The notes: generated by a model from the letters alone, not told the origin. DNA of 64,000 nt from Polytrichum commune (GCA_950295325.1 OX485808.1:27362527-27426526), one strand, 5' to 3'. Numbered from the stretch's first letter, positions 1 through 11,985 are shown. Numbers and translations: made by a program.

Positions 1-2269
1 TCTTCTCCATCTCTTTGATCCACTTCTTAACCATGGCATCAACTCCAAGGTTTTCTTTTTCTTTTTTCTTTTCTGCCTTTGCCAGCTTCTTTTGCTCAAT
101 AGCTATTTCCTTCATTCTTTTTGCTTCTTCTTTTGCCCTTGTCTCAGCAAGGAACCCTTCACTTGTTAGCAATCTACCATGACAATGAGAATTGTTGGTC
201 TTCTTTCTAGATGTAGATGCACCAAATCTTGGAGTTGCTAGAATTTGTGACAGTATTTAGCCTTTGCCTTTCTCAATGTTCTCTGGCCTATATCTAGGAA
301 CAGAAGGTTGATGAAAAGGTGTGGAGCATTGGAGCAATGTCAAGGGAAGGATCCACTTGAGGGAGAATAGTTGGTTCTGGCAAAAATCCATATTTTGTTG
401 GAGATAGATGAGGCTCTCTTGAGAGTTGTTCTTTCTCCATACAGTTGTGAAACCATCCTTGGTAGTCCGCGGAAATATCTTCGGTGAGATCAATTGCTCT
501 CTCATCCTCATTAGCTGCATCTGTCCTGTTATAGCTACACACAATGAGCTAATAATCAATAACAAGACCATGAATTATAAAATTATTGAATCAGATCATG
601 CACTTTACACTTATTTAACAATATCATGCATCATGTGAAAAAATTCGTGAATAGGAAAAGTGATTGCCATCTACTGACCTTGAATTGTTTGATGTCAAAT
701 CTACAGGTGTAGGTCCTTGTTTCTCTAAGATATCAAGCTCTTCATCAGAAACATATAAGTGTAATAGGGATTGTCCTCATCAAGCGAATTACTTAAGTTG
801 GATTCCTCTCTTGCATGAGTCGAAGGTGAGTCTTATTGGGATAGTCTTCCATGAGGTAGTAAGTTTATTGTGGGTGATGGGACAAGATTAAGTTCAGGGA
901 ATAGGCTTGGAATGGGTGATGAAATTGGTGAAAATCCTGATTGTGGGAATAAGTTGCAAATGGGTGATTGCACTTGGTCTCTGTGGTCATCTTGTTTTCT
1001 TTCTCCTAGACTTGCCATTTCTACTTCATCATCTTGTTCTGTTGATGTTATTCCTCTGTTGTAAACCACATCAATACCCAGTTTTGACTCCATTTCTTTT
1101 TTATTCAAAGGATATAAACCAGTAGTTGCAAAACCAACCTTAATGCTTTCTAGTTTGAGTGCCTTGGTGAGGGCCCTTGAAACCATTTCAGCAAGAGTGA
1201 TTTTTAATATAGATCCCTTCGCCCAATTAGGGTCTTTCCTCATCATTTTTGCTTTCTCTTGTGCCAAGTTGAGTTTAAATGAATAAAATATTGCCACGTC
1301 CAATGGCTGCAGCTCATGAGTAGAATGAGCTGGGAGGGTGAGAATATCTAGCCCAATTTCCAATCCATACAACACTGTTTCTTTTGTGACATGGCTACAA
1401 TGTCCATCTATGATGAGTAAATGCTTGTTGTCTCTTGATATTCCTCCAGGTACATTAGCTTTGAAGTGTTGTAGCCATTCTGGGAATATCTCAGCTGTCA
1501 TATACCCATTCTCTTGCCATGACATCGCAACATTTGGCTCACAAATTCTGATGTAGTTAATAATTGGTTTCGTCTTTCTTTTGAAGATGTATAGGTTTGG
1601 GATTGAAGACCCAGCTGCATTTACACATGTCATTATACTCAACCATTTTCTATCATCTACAATTGTACATCTGACTGCTTTGCTTTTTTTCTTTTGCCAC
1701 CACTTTCATTGTTGAGTTCCCCCCTCCTGCACACACCCCAGTTTCATCTGAATTCCAGATGTGATTTGGGTGATACTCATGTGCATTGTAGACTTGCTCA
1801 AGAATGTTGTAGAAATAGGTTGCAGAGTCCCTATTGAGACCCAATGCTCTCTTCATTTCCAAACCATTTGCACACCTCAGGGATATATCGGGGTGCCTTT
1901 TTTTGAACCCAACCCACCACTTGTGCCCTGATATTCCATTTCTAAAGGGGTGTGTTCTTGGTGCATTTTTCAGGATGGTTTGGATGGTGCATTTCAACAT
2001 GTTCAAGGTCACACATAGGGCTACTTTTTGCATGGTAAAGCACCACTCTACAACTGCCATTTCCTCAATTTTTGTCAAGTAAGTTTGGTGTCCAATCTTC
2101 TTGCTTGAGGTTTTGCCAATCTTCCAATCCTGAATGCTTGATGGGGGTATGCCATAAAGTTCTCCTGCCTGCCTAATAGAGAGTCTTTTTTATTTAATTG
2201 CATCAAGTGCCAATTGCATAGACTCTTTTGACCATGTTCCTCTTCTGCCATATGTTCTTTTTTCCCCAT
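1..2269 (-). pseudogene. Pogo/Tigger-like (DDE_1) transposase remnant
   Basis: A cut-and-paste transposase of the Tc1/mariner superfamily, pogo/jerky branch, broken by frameshifts. From its N-terminal side (right end, minus strand): a pipsqueak-like helix-turn-helix around 2075-2165 with a PSSIQDWKIGK-type motif, then a CENP-B-like DNA-binding segment (1900-2078) and the DDE_1 catalytic domain. The three acidic positions are visible: IWNSDETG near 1745, LLIIDGHCSH near 1410 and ELQPLDVA near 1300. Frame breaks are seen near 2140, near 1685 (an A-rich run; the frame that follows is open down to 833) and again in the C-terminal part, where the frame changes near 294-542 and 257-300. A lysine- and glutamate-rich tail (1-250) continues past the window edge. 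No terminal inverted repeats were found on the right. Family assignment is firm; the element cannot encode an active enzyme as it stands. Confidence 0.85.
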
Positions 2270-2350
2270 GGTTTATTGGAGCAGGGTTTCTTGGAGCATG
2301 GCTATCTTCTCTAGATTTGAGAGGAATACTTCTAATTCGTTTTGGAACCT

Positions 2351-2656
2351 GCACATTGGTTCTAACTTGCTACCATGGGTGTAGAATAGGATGTCTGGCC
2401 ATCTAATCTTGCAAAATCACATCAACAAATAACTTAGGGTTTTAGCATGCTTTTAGAATTTTCAAAAATTGTACAGATTCCAAATGCTCCATGAATGGAC
2501 ATCGCACATTGGTTCTAACTTGTTGCCTTGAGTGTAGAATAGGAAGCATGGTCATCTAATCTAGGAACATTCACATTAGCAAAGAACTTAGAGTTTAGCA
2601 TACTTTAAGAATCTTTCTTATTGTACAAAAACCACATGCTTCATAAACATGTAACA
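2351..2656. repeat. Imperfect tandem duplication, ~153-bp unit, two copies
   Basis: The segment beginning GCACATTGGTTCTAACTTG at 2351 recurs at 2504 with the same order of landmarks: TGTAGAATAGGA, CATCTAATCT, an ACTTAG(A)GTTTAGCAT block and a TTGTACA...CCA(A/C)ATGCT block. The two units differ by scattered substitutions and small indels, so the duplication is old. It lies upstream of the transposase remnant and may be subterminal transposon sequence, but no terminal repeat was seen. Confidence 0.75.
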
Positions 2657-3768
2657 TTATTAGTAGTGGATACTATTACCTTGTATGTGTAGCAATGCTC
2701 TTCATTTAAACTGTCGAAGTACATCTCATTTGCTGCCATTTACACAAGCTCTCCCATCGCAGCCTCCGAAAGAAATGGTGCCGGATCTCCCTAAGAAGTG
2801 ACTTCATTCAAGAAGATCATCCTTCATATTAATTTCATCCCTTCAATAAAATACAACATTCGTTATAATTTCATCGATATGATGCTTTCTGTGAAAACGT
2901 TCCAAACTTCCATCAATGTTCACTCAACATTCATCCAATGGATGCCCAACGTATCCGAGGAGTTCTCATAATTTATATTGTCCAGTGGCTGTGCGGTCCG
3001 TGGGCTGCATGCGGCCATTGGCGCACTTACCTTATACGTCCACTCAGTCCAAATGTTATTCTTTCAACCCTTTTGTAATTTTAATCAACTAAGTCCAAAT
3101 GTCCCATGCTTGTATTCTAATTTTCATGGTGGAGGCATCCTGAAAATATTGCCTTGGAGTTAGTTGGATGGCCATGAAGTGTAAGCAAGCACACTTTGCA
3201 ATGTGTGCAAAAATGTTCTGAATGAAAGCAGATTTTCTTAAATGTGTGCAGAACATTGATTATATATAGAATTAATTATGTTAAAATTTTTGGATTATAA
3301 ATGAGTAGTTTCAATCTTTGACCGACATTTGAGAAGTAGGTGCACAAAATCCATTAAAAATTTGGTTATACGTATAGGAAATAGCCATCGACTGGCACAA
3401 GCAAAGTGGACAACTACAATTGTAATCTAACATAAGAAAGGACAAAGCCTCACATTTCTTGTTTTTGAAAATGTCGCTTGTGGGCTCAACTGCGTTGAAA
3501 GTTCTAATAGCGAATAGGATGAACGTGGATTGAGCCCCTTGAAGGAGATGGATGAACTTGGATGAAAGTTTATGGATGATCGGAGGGTCCGTTGAGATTC
3601 TGTGCGTGGAATCCCAGATATTTCCACCTTGGGCGCCTCCTCTCGTCGCTTCGCTGCGGTGCCCTCTCTGGTCTGCTCTGTGCTTGGCGTCACAGTCTGC
3701 GGGAGCATTGAAAGATCGACTCGAATTTGTGCATTCGCGTCGCAAGGTTGGGAATCAACGAGTTTGGG
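2657..3768. other. Intergenic; presumed promoter and 5' leader of the PIN1 gene
   Basis: No coding region with recognisable homology was found. The stretch is AT-rich until about 3540 and then becomes GC-richer up to the PIN1 start codon at 3769, as expected for a plant 5' untranslated region. No clear TATA box was picked out. Open frames on both strands around 3311-3960 are shadows of the PIN1 first exon and its leader. Confidence 0.5.
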
Positions 3769-5373
3769 ATGAGTTCAGGGGAGAAGGTGCGGGCGTCGCA
3801 CTTGCTGGTCAAGCACCAAGGCTCACGGCGGCCGGCGTCATGGAAGGACCCCGACGGCAAGGTCATCCGCAAAACCTCGCGTGACGACGCCGTGGCCAAG
3901 CTTCGTGACTTTAAAACCCAGATCGAGAGTGGCCAGGCCACCCTCGCCGATCTTGCCAAGAACGACTCCGATTGCAGTTCCGCGAAGAGGGGTGGTGATT
4001 TGGGTTAGTTTAACCTTTCTGTTTACCTTTCCATCCCTTCTTTTTCCCTGTGCTTCTACTTCGTCGGCCTCTTGTCTGAGCAAGGTACGAGGAATCTGAT
4101 TGCTGCTAACAGAGTGTCTACATACATAAAAGGATTCCGACTGCACAGAATTCATTGATTGCTGAAGTAATTGACTGTCGTAAGCAAACAGGGATAATTG
4201 CGTGAATTGTTCTAGGTTCATTTGTTTTCGAGGATTGCAGTAGGTTTAGTTATAAATTGGGTTGAGCGGCCATGTGGCGGCGTCTTATGTGAACGAAGGG
4301 AAGAAGCTTCAAGGTATGAAGAGAAACCATACTTAAATGGAGAGTTGCTGTCGCAGCGATATTGGATTTGCATGATGAGTACTTTCGTTGCAGACTGCCA
4401 TGTGCCCCTCTTTTGCCATATGGAAAATATCGCTTTAAAGTTTAGTACAAGAATGCTTTAGTCGGTAGTGTATTGGACACAGTGATTAGGTTCTTTCGCA
4501 GAATGTTTTTAGGGCATCACTAGTTATTGCGGGAGGGCGTGTCCGTGTCCTCACAGCTATGTCTACTCGACGATATTTAAGGCACTCCATCTCGTCCTTT
4601 TAGACTGAATACTGTTTCGGTTAAGGAATATCTGTGTATCAGAACTTTCCTCAGGATCGTCGGATCTAAGGCTTTGAAGCCATTTCCAATTAACGACAAA
4701 CTGCTCTACCAATGCAACTTGGGGTTGAATGACAACCTGACCATGGGGAGTCGCATATAGTCGATAGTGTCTGGTACTTTATAAAGTCATCATTGCACCG
4801 ACGGCAGCAGAATATCGTTGCCATGTTAAGAAATTGATTTCTACCTCTCCGAATGGGTTGACGTAAAAGGTTCTCCGGTGTCTTTTGATGCCACATTTTC
4901 GCTAACTGCTTATTACTTCAGGAGTTAGATGTTCACACAACTGAGGTTCTGTGAATTGTTTCAAGTGAAAGACGTTCCCAAGTATGTTGTTGAGAGCAGG
5001 ACATTATGGTGTCTGCCATCATCATAAATGGCTAGCTTATCTCATATGTTATTTTAGGGTTCGATGTTGTGACCCTCCAGCAGGGCTTGTGTACTACAAC
5101 GTATTAAGACAAGGTCATAATGATGATTATAATTCTGTAGAATCAGATTGATGATGGGTATTGGAGAATGAGAAATGGGAAATGTTTGAGGGTTGAGATA
5201 AAAGTATGGCACTCTCGCTGACACAATATGAATCTGGGTATGGAACAGGGTGGTTTAGCCGAGGGCAGATGCAAGAGCCATTTGAGAAGGCAACATTTGC
5301 ACTTAAAGTTGGGGAGCTCAGTGACATTGTTGAGACCGACAGTGGTGCTCACATTATCCTCCGAACTGGTTAA
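3769..5373 (+). CDS. PIN1: PIN1-type parvulin peptidyl-prolyl cis-trans isomerase
   Basis: Rotates phospho-Ser/Thr-Pro bonds; plant members lack the WW domain of animal Pin1. Two exons, 3769-4003 and 5249-5373 (phase 1, GT donor at 4004, AG acceptor ending at 5248), join to give 119 residues, the usual length of the plant protein. Active-site positions known from human Pin1 can be matched: His11, Lys15, the phosphate-binding pair Arg20-Arg21, Cys69 in [12 protein letters not shown], Met86 and Phe90 in RGQMQEPF, and His113 near the C-terminus. The start is the ATG at 3769; upstream in-frame codons are not ATG. The intron of 1,245 bp is long for this window. The stop TAA is at 5371. No frameshift or missing key residue was seen, so the gene appears functional. 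Confidence 0.93.
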
Positions 5374-8300
5374 GGGTGCATGGTTCTTCCTGATGACAGG
5401 TAGTGATTGGATTATGGTAATTCAGAGATAATCCAAGTCACTGGACTAAACCAGGCTTGGAACATTTTGTGCGATGGAATCAAGGTAGTCTTGGCATCAT
5501 GAAGTTGAATCATCAAATATCTGTGTATTGGATGTGATGAAAGAGGATAAGCCAAGATTAAAATCGAACATATATGTCAAGAATGGTGTCTTATTCTTGT
5601 GATTGATAAGACTCTTGTATTGTTGAATAGCCAACATTATTGAAATGTGGAACAGATAAAAGCCCAGGTTTCCTGCATGTTCTCATTTCTTTTGGTAAAA
5701 TGGGAGCGTGAAACAGGGAAGGTACTTGGGATGCTGGTGTTTTCTTTCAACATTGATGTTCCATTCTCAACAAAAGTGATGATTGTTTTGATAATTGACT
5801 GGATAAAGTCCTAATAGCTCAAAAACCCCATGGATAGGTCTTTGTCGTAAGCAACACCCCTTTTCTTTGATGGTGTAGTATGTTGAGTGCTCCCAAGACA
5901 GCAGACACACCCACAAGCATTTTCTACAAGCCTTTCAATAAATTTCATGGCAGTGAATTAGACTAACCAGGATTTTTTCAAAATTTTATTATGTATAATA
6001 AATTTCTTGTTTGTTGTATTGAGTGACTTATGTGACACTTATGAGAGACTTATGTAAGCTTGATTGAAGCATCCTAACTCTTGCATTTTGCAAGGTGGAC
6101 ATGTGAAATTAGGCATTCGCATGTTCTAAATTGTGTGATGAACTTTGAACTGAGACAACATAGTGGTGAGGTACAGGAAGTAGGTGAACTTCTGACTACT
6201 AAACATGGCTGCTTCATCTGAATTTTTTCATAACAATTATTGTCACCTATTGGACACACCTCCAATATGAGTACTCCAGATGTATGTTAAGGGTGCCACC
6301 AAAGCCTAAGCCCAAAAAGTTTAGAATTCTCAATTTGAACTCTATCGAGTTTCAAAGTATTATGTAGATTTGACAAGATTATAGTTTAGTGGGTCCCTTA
6401 CGAGTGCGTACTGGGATACCCACTAAACAAACAAGAATGCAAAGTGCTTACGAGGAATTAGAACTCACTAGGACAACAAAAAATCAACTTTTGACCTAAA
6501 TTGTCAGTGTGGTTCATGTGGTGTGGGAGATATGAGAATGATCGGGAGGGGAGTGCATTCACACAATCTACAACAACTCTCCAAGCGGCTGAAGGTCCCA
6601 ATTCCAAAAATCAAGTTCTATACAAAATACGACCCTTACTAGTCTCTCCACCTTAATCTTGAACAAAAGAAAACTCAACACCTTCTAATACCACTTCCCA
6701 ACACCACCCCCTTGCCTAAGACATGTCAAAATCTTAGAAGTATGTTGGCCATAGGCAAGACTCTCCCCACTCTAGTGTAGAGTTGACCGATACTGAGGAT
6801 GATGAGGGGTTGGACCTTCAAATCTCCAGCTTTGTCTTGCAAAAAGTGTGTTAACAAGTGCAAAACATTTGCTTACAATGAGCTAGACATGTGCAAATTT
6901 GATGGAACAGAACCTTTAGAGACAAGGATGGAGATAATGTATTCTATGGCAGTGAATTGGAGAAAGGCAGACTGTATAGGCAGCTCGAAGATGAAGGTTA
7001 GGGTTTGAGTCCATTGTGTTTTGGCATAGGAGCCTCTATCTATGTACCACCACTTCTTGTGTTGGATAAGTTGCATCATCTCCAAACACCCAACAAACAT
7101 GTGTTTAGAAAGGTAATGAACTACATGTTTTAAATTTGTTAAGAAATGTAGACTCAACTTTTTTGGGGGTGGGGGTGGGGGTGGGGGGGAATATGTGACC
7201 AAGTTTTGGCTCTATGGACTCCACCTTCGGAAATTCATATCAATTAAGGGAGTGCTCCAAATGTCTTCGCGATTGAATGTGACTTGTCCGACCACAATGG
7301 CATATCAACCAAAAATACGGAGTTCGCAAATCGAAGTTGTATTTCATATCAACAAGAAAAAGTAATCATTTAAAACTTGTCTACCTTATAAGCTCCGCAT
7401 ACATCAGCTCATCAATTTTGTGCTACTGAGTCTGTATGTTTACAAATGAGCAAACAATGGTGGGTGATCCTGGTCATAATCGCATTTGGGCTCTGGTTGA
7501 AAATTGACAATTATTTGAAAACGTGGATCAATATTTGCCAACACCTTCGTTATGTTGGTGGTAATCAACAACTTTGCCTGTTGTACGAAAGCAAAACACC
7601 AGTAGATGCACTTAGAAATGTGTAAGGTAGAGATACCATAAATACCATGAGATATGGTCTTAAAATCATGAGATAATTTTCCAAGATAGAAGAGAAGGAT
7701 TCATGAAGAATGCAAGTTGTTTCATATTTTTATTCCTTGTAAAAAAAAAACCTACAATTTTCAAAGTGGAAAGTTTGTCAAACCCCCTACTTGTTCACTA
7801 GATTCTCCTTTAACCAAACACAATAATGCTCATTTCCACACATAACATCACCTAAACCGGTTAACTCATGAGTACATTGAACTGTGATTGATGATAGTCA
7901 AACATGACTAAATTTGGCTAAATTGGTTGTACATGCATTTGCAAATGCCAGCCTCGCAATTATCAGTTTTAAAAATGGCACTTCACAATTTTGACGGAAG
8001 TCTACTGCATGGGTAGAGGGTAGATCACGGTCTATGGTATTTCTACCTTATATGTGATTATAAGAGGGGCCTACGTGTGTAAAGTAAAGCTCCAAACCAT
8101 TTGCTGGGGTTGGAAATAGAGAACCAAATAGGAATGGCAAACTACCAAAAATTCACAATTGCTGACAGACTGAATAAATAAAGTAGCAATGGTGCGGTTT
8201 CTTTCTTTTGGGCTTACCCAACCAACAAGAGATTGTTCATATAGGTAAATTCTTTGTAAGATGCTCCAGGACCCCAATGGTAGACATATTTCTCTTTCAA

Positions 8301-8980
8301 AGTCCTTGGAAGCAAGACCAAAAGTCTAATAGCAATGGGTTCAAACACGCCACCAATTATTAGGTCCATACTAATGAACTCGCTACTTTAGTGGAAGCTT
8401 GTAATAAAAAGAGTGGCTGATTCTAGTTGATTCCACGCTAATCTTCTACCCACAGTAATAGGACTATTTAGTGTAGTTTGTTGCTTTTACATTCTTCAAT
8501 ACACATGGCATGGACGCAACTCCAAAATGGATCCCTTATTATAAGTAGTGGAGGTAAAAAAATTCAGGTTGCGGATAGGAATTCAAGATTGCTGAGTCCA
8601 GAGAAGTATTAACTTAGATTTGGGTTAAAGCTTCAAAAACTTGAACGTAATGGAGTGAGATGAAGTTTGCAGATGGTCTCATCAAAAATTTCCCAACAAA
8701 TGATCTCGATCTTAGAAGTTTTAATGAAAAGTGTGGATTTTAGACTGATTAGCCTAGTTCGTGCATGTTACTACTTGGAGTTACGCACTCCTATAACTAT
8801 TTAATGAGAACATAATTATACATCACCAAGCAAATTCATTTATGTTCTATAATGTCCAAACAATCTATTAAACTTTCGATAGTAAAAATTAAACTAATGA
8901 GTTAGACGTCATTACATGCGCAACTCCGAATAGTAAAACACACTATTTGGGATAAGCAGTGTAGACTCTCAAGACTCTTA
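5374..8980. other. Long intergenic region, no supported gene
   Basis: After the PIN1 3' untranslated region this 3.6-kb stretch is AT-rich with stops in all frames. The few open frames (for example 6799-7008 plus, 8071-8277 minus) show no recognisable domain. The only distinct structure is the G-rich tract near 7165. Old transposon debris is likely but not demonstrable by eye. Confidence 0.5.
7165..7190 (+). repeat. G-quadruplex-type tract
   Basis: Four runs of five or more G are separated by single T residues, GGGGGTGGGGGTGGGGG followed by T and seven G. This fits the classical G-quadruplex pattern with very short loops, which generally gives stable parallel folds. It lies in intergenic sequence with no gene to regulate nearby. 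Confidence 0.85.
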
Positions 8981-9400
8981 GGGTGAGTTTCCATGTAGGC
9001 CGCTTGTCCACTAGATTCTAGATAGTAGTGGGACAGAGTTGTTCACATGTAGCTAAGCACAAGCCACCATCCACCCACATTCTAATGGTATGCTAGAATA
9101 TGGAGGGTGGTGAACACGGGCCTCTAGACTTCCATGCGCCCACTAAACAATCCTTAATTACAAGTGCCGGTCACAGAAGAATTAAGACCGATTGAAGACT
9201 CAAGAAAACCAATGATTGTCTAGAACTCCATTCTCGGTAACTGGGAGGAGGGGATTAATAAGTGAGCCCGGATTTGAGAAGATGGGAGTAGCTAGTTGGC
9301 ATACGAACCCTACCCCACTAAATGCCCTCTACATTTGAATGGGTCTTTCCTTATACACACTAGAATCTGGTGGGTGTGTGGCCTACATGGAAACTCACCC
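8981..9400. mobile_element. MITE, ~420 bp, probably Harbinger/Tourist type
   Basis: The left end GGGTGAGTTTCCATGTAGGC (8981-9000) is repeated as its exact reverse complement at 9381-9400. Homology continues inward imperfectly on both sides (ACTAGATTCTAG versus CTAGAATCT), giving a terminal inverted repeat of roughly 45 bp. The flanks are TTA on the left and TTG on the right, close to the TTA target duplication of PIF/Harbinger elements. There is no coding capacity. It ends about 380 bp before the start codon of the small membrane-protein gene, so it forms part of that gene's upstream region. Confidence 0.8.
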
Positions 9401-9429
9401 TTGTGGGATAATACAAATGCCACATCACT

Positions 9430-9778
9430 ATATTCACAAGCGGGAAAGAGCCACAGACAAAGGAACGCGTGTCTAGAAGCCACGCTGGAAGAAATCCACT
9501 TCCACGTGTCACAAATTCGCCAGAACAGATGGCACCGACACCCTCCCCTATCCTTCGCTACAAAAGCGTTGTTGCATACGACCATTCTCATTCATTCTCA
9601 ACGTCAATCGCAAATCTCTCTCACTCTCTCACTCTCTCCTCAGTCGCCAACGAGTTGCAATTTCCTCTACAACATTCCAGCAGGCATCTATCTACCCAAG
9701 TCATCGTCGCCTGCCCATTCTCAGCAGCTTGCGAATTTCTACGCCGTTTTTGAGGGCTACTGCAGCTGATCTTCGAAG
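9430..9778 (+). promoter_or_regulatory. Promoter and CT-rich leader of the small membrane-protein gene
   Basis: This sequence is duplicated upstream of the second gene copy (11385-11700), where ACGCGTGT, CCACGCTG and GGTGGCACCGACACCCTC-like blocks are kept in the same order. A pyrimidine-rich tract (CTCTCTCACTCTCTCACTCT, around 9615-9645), typical of plant core promoters and leaders, precedes the ATG by about 140 bp. Conservation between the two copies is the main evidence that this is functional sequence rather than spacer. Confidence 0.5.
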
Positions 9779-10000
9779 ATGGCGATTCCATTGTGCGTTC
9801 AATGTGGAACACACCAGAATCCCTGCAGGTGCAAGATCGTGGGGCCAACGCTAGGAGTGGTGGCATTTCTAATCACCGCCGTGGTGGAGTGGCCGCTGGG
9901 AGCTGCGATTTGGTGCTTCAAGCATCAGAAGGGACGTCGCATCATGCACCACCCCAACCGCGTTGTGTATCCCCGTGTTGCAAGCGCAGTCCCGTTCTAA
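9779..10000 (+). CDS. Small cysteine-rich single-helix membrane protein (73 aa)
   Basis: Single-exon frame of 73 residues from ATG 9779 to TAA 10000. The N-terminus carries a cysteine cluster, CVQCGTHQNPCRC (residues 6-18), which could bind a metal. A hydrophobic helix (about residues 21-46, with VVEWPLGAA) is followed by a basic segment, KHQKGRR. From memory this pattern matches a family of short plant proteins of unknown function; that could not be checked. A second, frame-broken copy lies 1.92 kb downstream in a tandem duplication. The difference between the copies, with only this one retaining a full frame, suggests selection on this copy. Function is unknown. Confidence 0.75.
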   Translation: MAIPLCVQCGTHQNPCRCKIVGPTLGVVAFLITAVVEWPLGAAIWCFKHQKGRRIMHHPNRVVYPRVASAVPF

Positions 10001-10678
10001 GGGATATGGATATAATAGCCACAGCTGACAATCTCTTAGATTTTTTTTCCTTGGAGAAGGATCCATTGTGATCTCGAGGATCCTTCACTTGGTGCGTAAA
10101 TTACGCACAATTGTGTTTTACATTAGACTGTAATTAATTTTTTGTTCATTGCTTCTCCATCGCCAAACCTGTTGCGGACTGAACTTCCATACTGAGTTTC
10201 TTTTGTCCTGAACACAATGTGCACAAAACTACAGAAATTTGGATTTTTGCCATTGTTGTCTTGGATCGTCTACACATGATTTTGTGCTGCGGATGCGGAT
10301 TGCTACACAAACTGATTGTCACATGAATGCTCACCGATCTACTTGTATAGCTCACCTGTTGTCCTATCCACAAACCTTCCTTGAATCCATGTACTTTTTG
10401 CTTCACGGAAGCGCATATGGTGCATTTTACCACCGATTGCCGTGTCCATATCGGCATTGCCGTTTCCATATCTGCATTTGAGGAAAACATTTATTGATTT
10501 CGAGTTCTTTTACCTGTCAATCAAAGCACCCTAAAATATTTCAGTTAAAGAAGTCACCTTTAAATGGAAATTCGAGAGGAAAGTACGTCACCAATTGCTC
10601 GTCGCATTATGTTTGTTGACAATTTATAGCGGCAAGAAACGGAACCTTTGGTGAGAAAAGTTGATGACTATATCTACT

Positions 10679-10740
10679 ATTGTGTTGAAACAGACGCGTT
10701 GAAAATTCAACAGCAAATTGTCTGTATGTTTCAACACAAT
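10679..10740. repeat. Inverted repeat with nested hairpin
   Basis: The outer arms ATTGTGTTGAAACAGAC (10679-10695) and GTCTGTATGTTTCAACACAAT (10720-10740) are complementary apart from a short bulge. Inside them GTTGAA and TTCAAC (10698-10711) form a second small stem. It may be a small foldback element; no function is implied. Confidence 0.7.
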
Positions 10741-10827
10741 GGCTTCTTGGTCCACATTCATAACTATACACAGCAGTCATATGAGTCCGAAATGGACTCT
10801 TCAGGATAAGATGCTTCAAATTTCGAG

Positions 10828-10860
10828 AGTTCAAGTCCAAAGTATCATAGAGATTTCCTT
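10828..10860. repeat. Truncated copy of the 12.6-13.3 kb repeat unit
   Basis: The sequence AGTATCATAGAGATTTCC (10841-10858), preceded by GTTCAAGTCCAA, closely matches the start of the fourth unit of the array (GTTCAGATCCAAAGCATCATAGAGATTCC at 13163 onward). Only the first ~30 bp of the unit is present. Confidence 0.6.
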
Positions 10861-11384
10861 AATAATATACACAAGGCGCGCAGGAGTAAGTCGAGAGACG
10901 GAGAGTGAGTAAAGGTTAGGTTAACGTTAGCGGAATCAAGCGAGGCAAAGTTTGTGATCACACTTGTCCAACATTTCCAGCTGATTCCCTGTAAAATGCA
11001 ATCTGTTCAATTTGAAAGAATGGGAGAGTCGATTTCATGTGTACAGAAATCTCACGGGGTTCGTCCAGTCTACATTTAGGTTCAATAGTGCACCCAACGA
11101 GTGATAACTTTGGAAGAGCACCTAACACAGCCTTCTGATTTCCTTTGTAATCTCAAACGGTTGCATGCGTGATCTGTGAACAATAACATGAGAAAAATTC
11201 AGATGTAATTGCAGATGTTGCTATATTGACGATTGAAGGTCTGTGCGGTACCTGCTTCCTCTTTCCACGTATCGATAAGTTGACATATTTTAAGCATATG
11301 TACACAGAACTACATACTATGCAAAAATCGTGTTGTGTAATTCAATTCAAGCGTCCCATTCAATTCGACCCTGACTGGAGTAAT

Positions 11385-11985
11385 GTTGACCTACAGACAA
11401 GGGACGCGTGTCCACTAGCCACGCTGTGGGAACTTATTACACGTATCAAACAACCTCGGAACAGGTGGCACCGACACCCTCTCCTTCCTCGACAAATTCG
11501 TTGCTGCATCACACCAACCTCACTTGTTCTCACGATCGATAGCAAATTTCTCTCTCCTCAAACGTCAACGAGTTCCATTCTTTTCTCTACAATCTTCCAG
11601 CAGGGATCCAAGTCAACGTAGCTTGGCATTACCACTACCTTACAAATTCCAGCTACACCGCTTCTGAAGGTTGAGTGGACCTGATCTTTGAAGAAGTTAA
11701 TATGGCCATTCCATTGTGTGTTCAACGTGGAATCCCTGCAGGTGCAAGATCGTGGGGCCAACGCTTGGAGTGGTGGCATTTGTAATCACCGCCGTGGTGG
11801 AATGGCCACTGGGAGCTGCCATTTGGTGCCTCAAGCATCAGAAGGGACGTCGCATCACTTAGCCGCAGCCGACGACATTCTTAGACATTTTTTTCTCGAG
11901 AAGGACCCATTTGGTTCTCGTGGTCTTTTACGTTGGTGCGCCAATTGCGCACAATCGTATTGTACATTGGGGTGTAAATGTAAGT
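11385..11985 (+). repeat. Second copy of the segmental duplication (first copy 9430-10135)
   Basis: Promoter, leader, coding region and 3' untranslated sequence of the small membrane-protein gene are all duplicated in direct orientation with an offset of about 1.92 kb. The copies differ by many substitutions and by short deletions in the coding region. Confidence 0.85.
11702..11866 (+). pseudogene. Frameshifted copy of the small membrane-protein gene
   Basis: Starts with the same ATGGC(C)ATTCCATTGTG as the intact copy at 9779, but a 10-nt deletion just after the first cysteine codons shifts the frame. Translation would then end after about 27 residues at the TAA near 11785. A further deletion removes the end of the coding region after the sequence for KHQKGRR. 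The nucleotide match outside the deletions is still high, so the duplication is not ancient. Confidence 0.8.

Larger units (their letters stand above)
10001..11384. other. Spacer between the duplicated gene copies
   Basis: The first ~135 bp is the duplicated 3' untranslated region (a GGTGCGTAAATTACGCAC-like block recurs at 11933 as GGTGCGCCAATTGCGCAC). The rest has no supported gene. It contains a hairpin-forming inverted repeat (10679-10740) and a truncated relative of the 12.6-13.3 kb repeat family (10828-10860). Confidence 0.6.

Noticed and set aside
9296-9769. 157-codon frame upstream of the small membrane-protein gene
   Set aside because: It covers the MITE end, promoter and CT-rich leader; the duplicated copy does not keep the frame.
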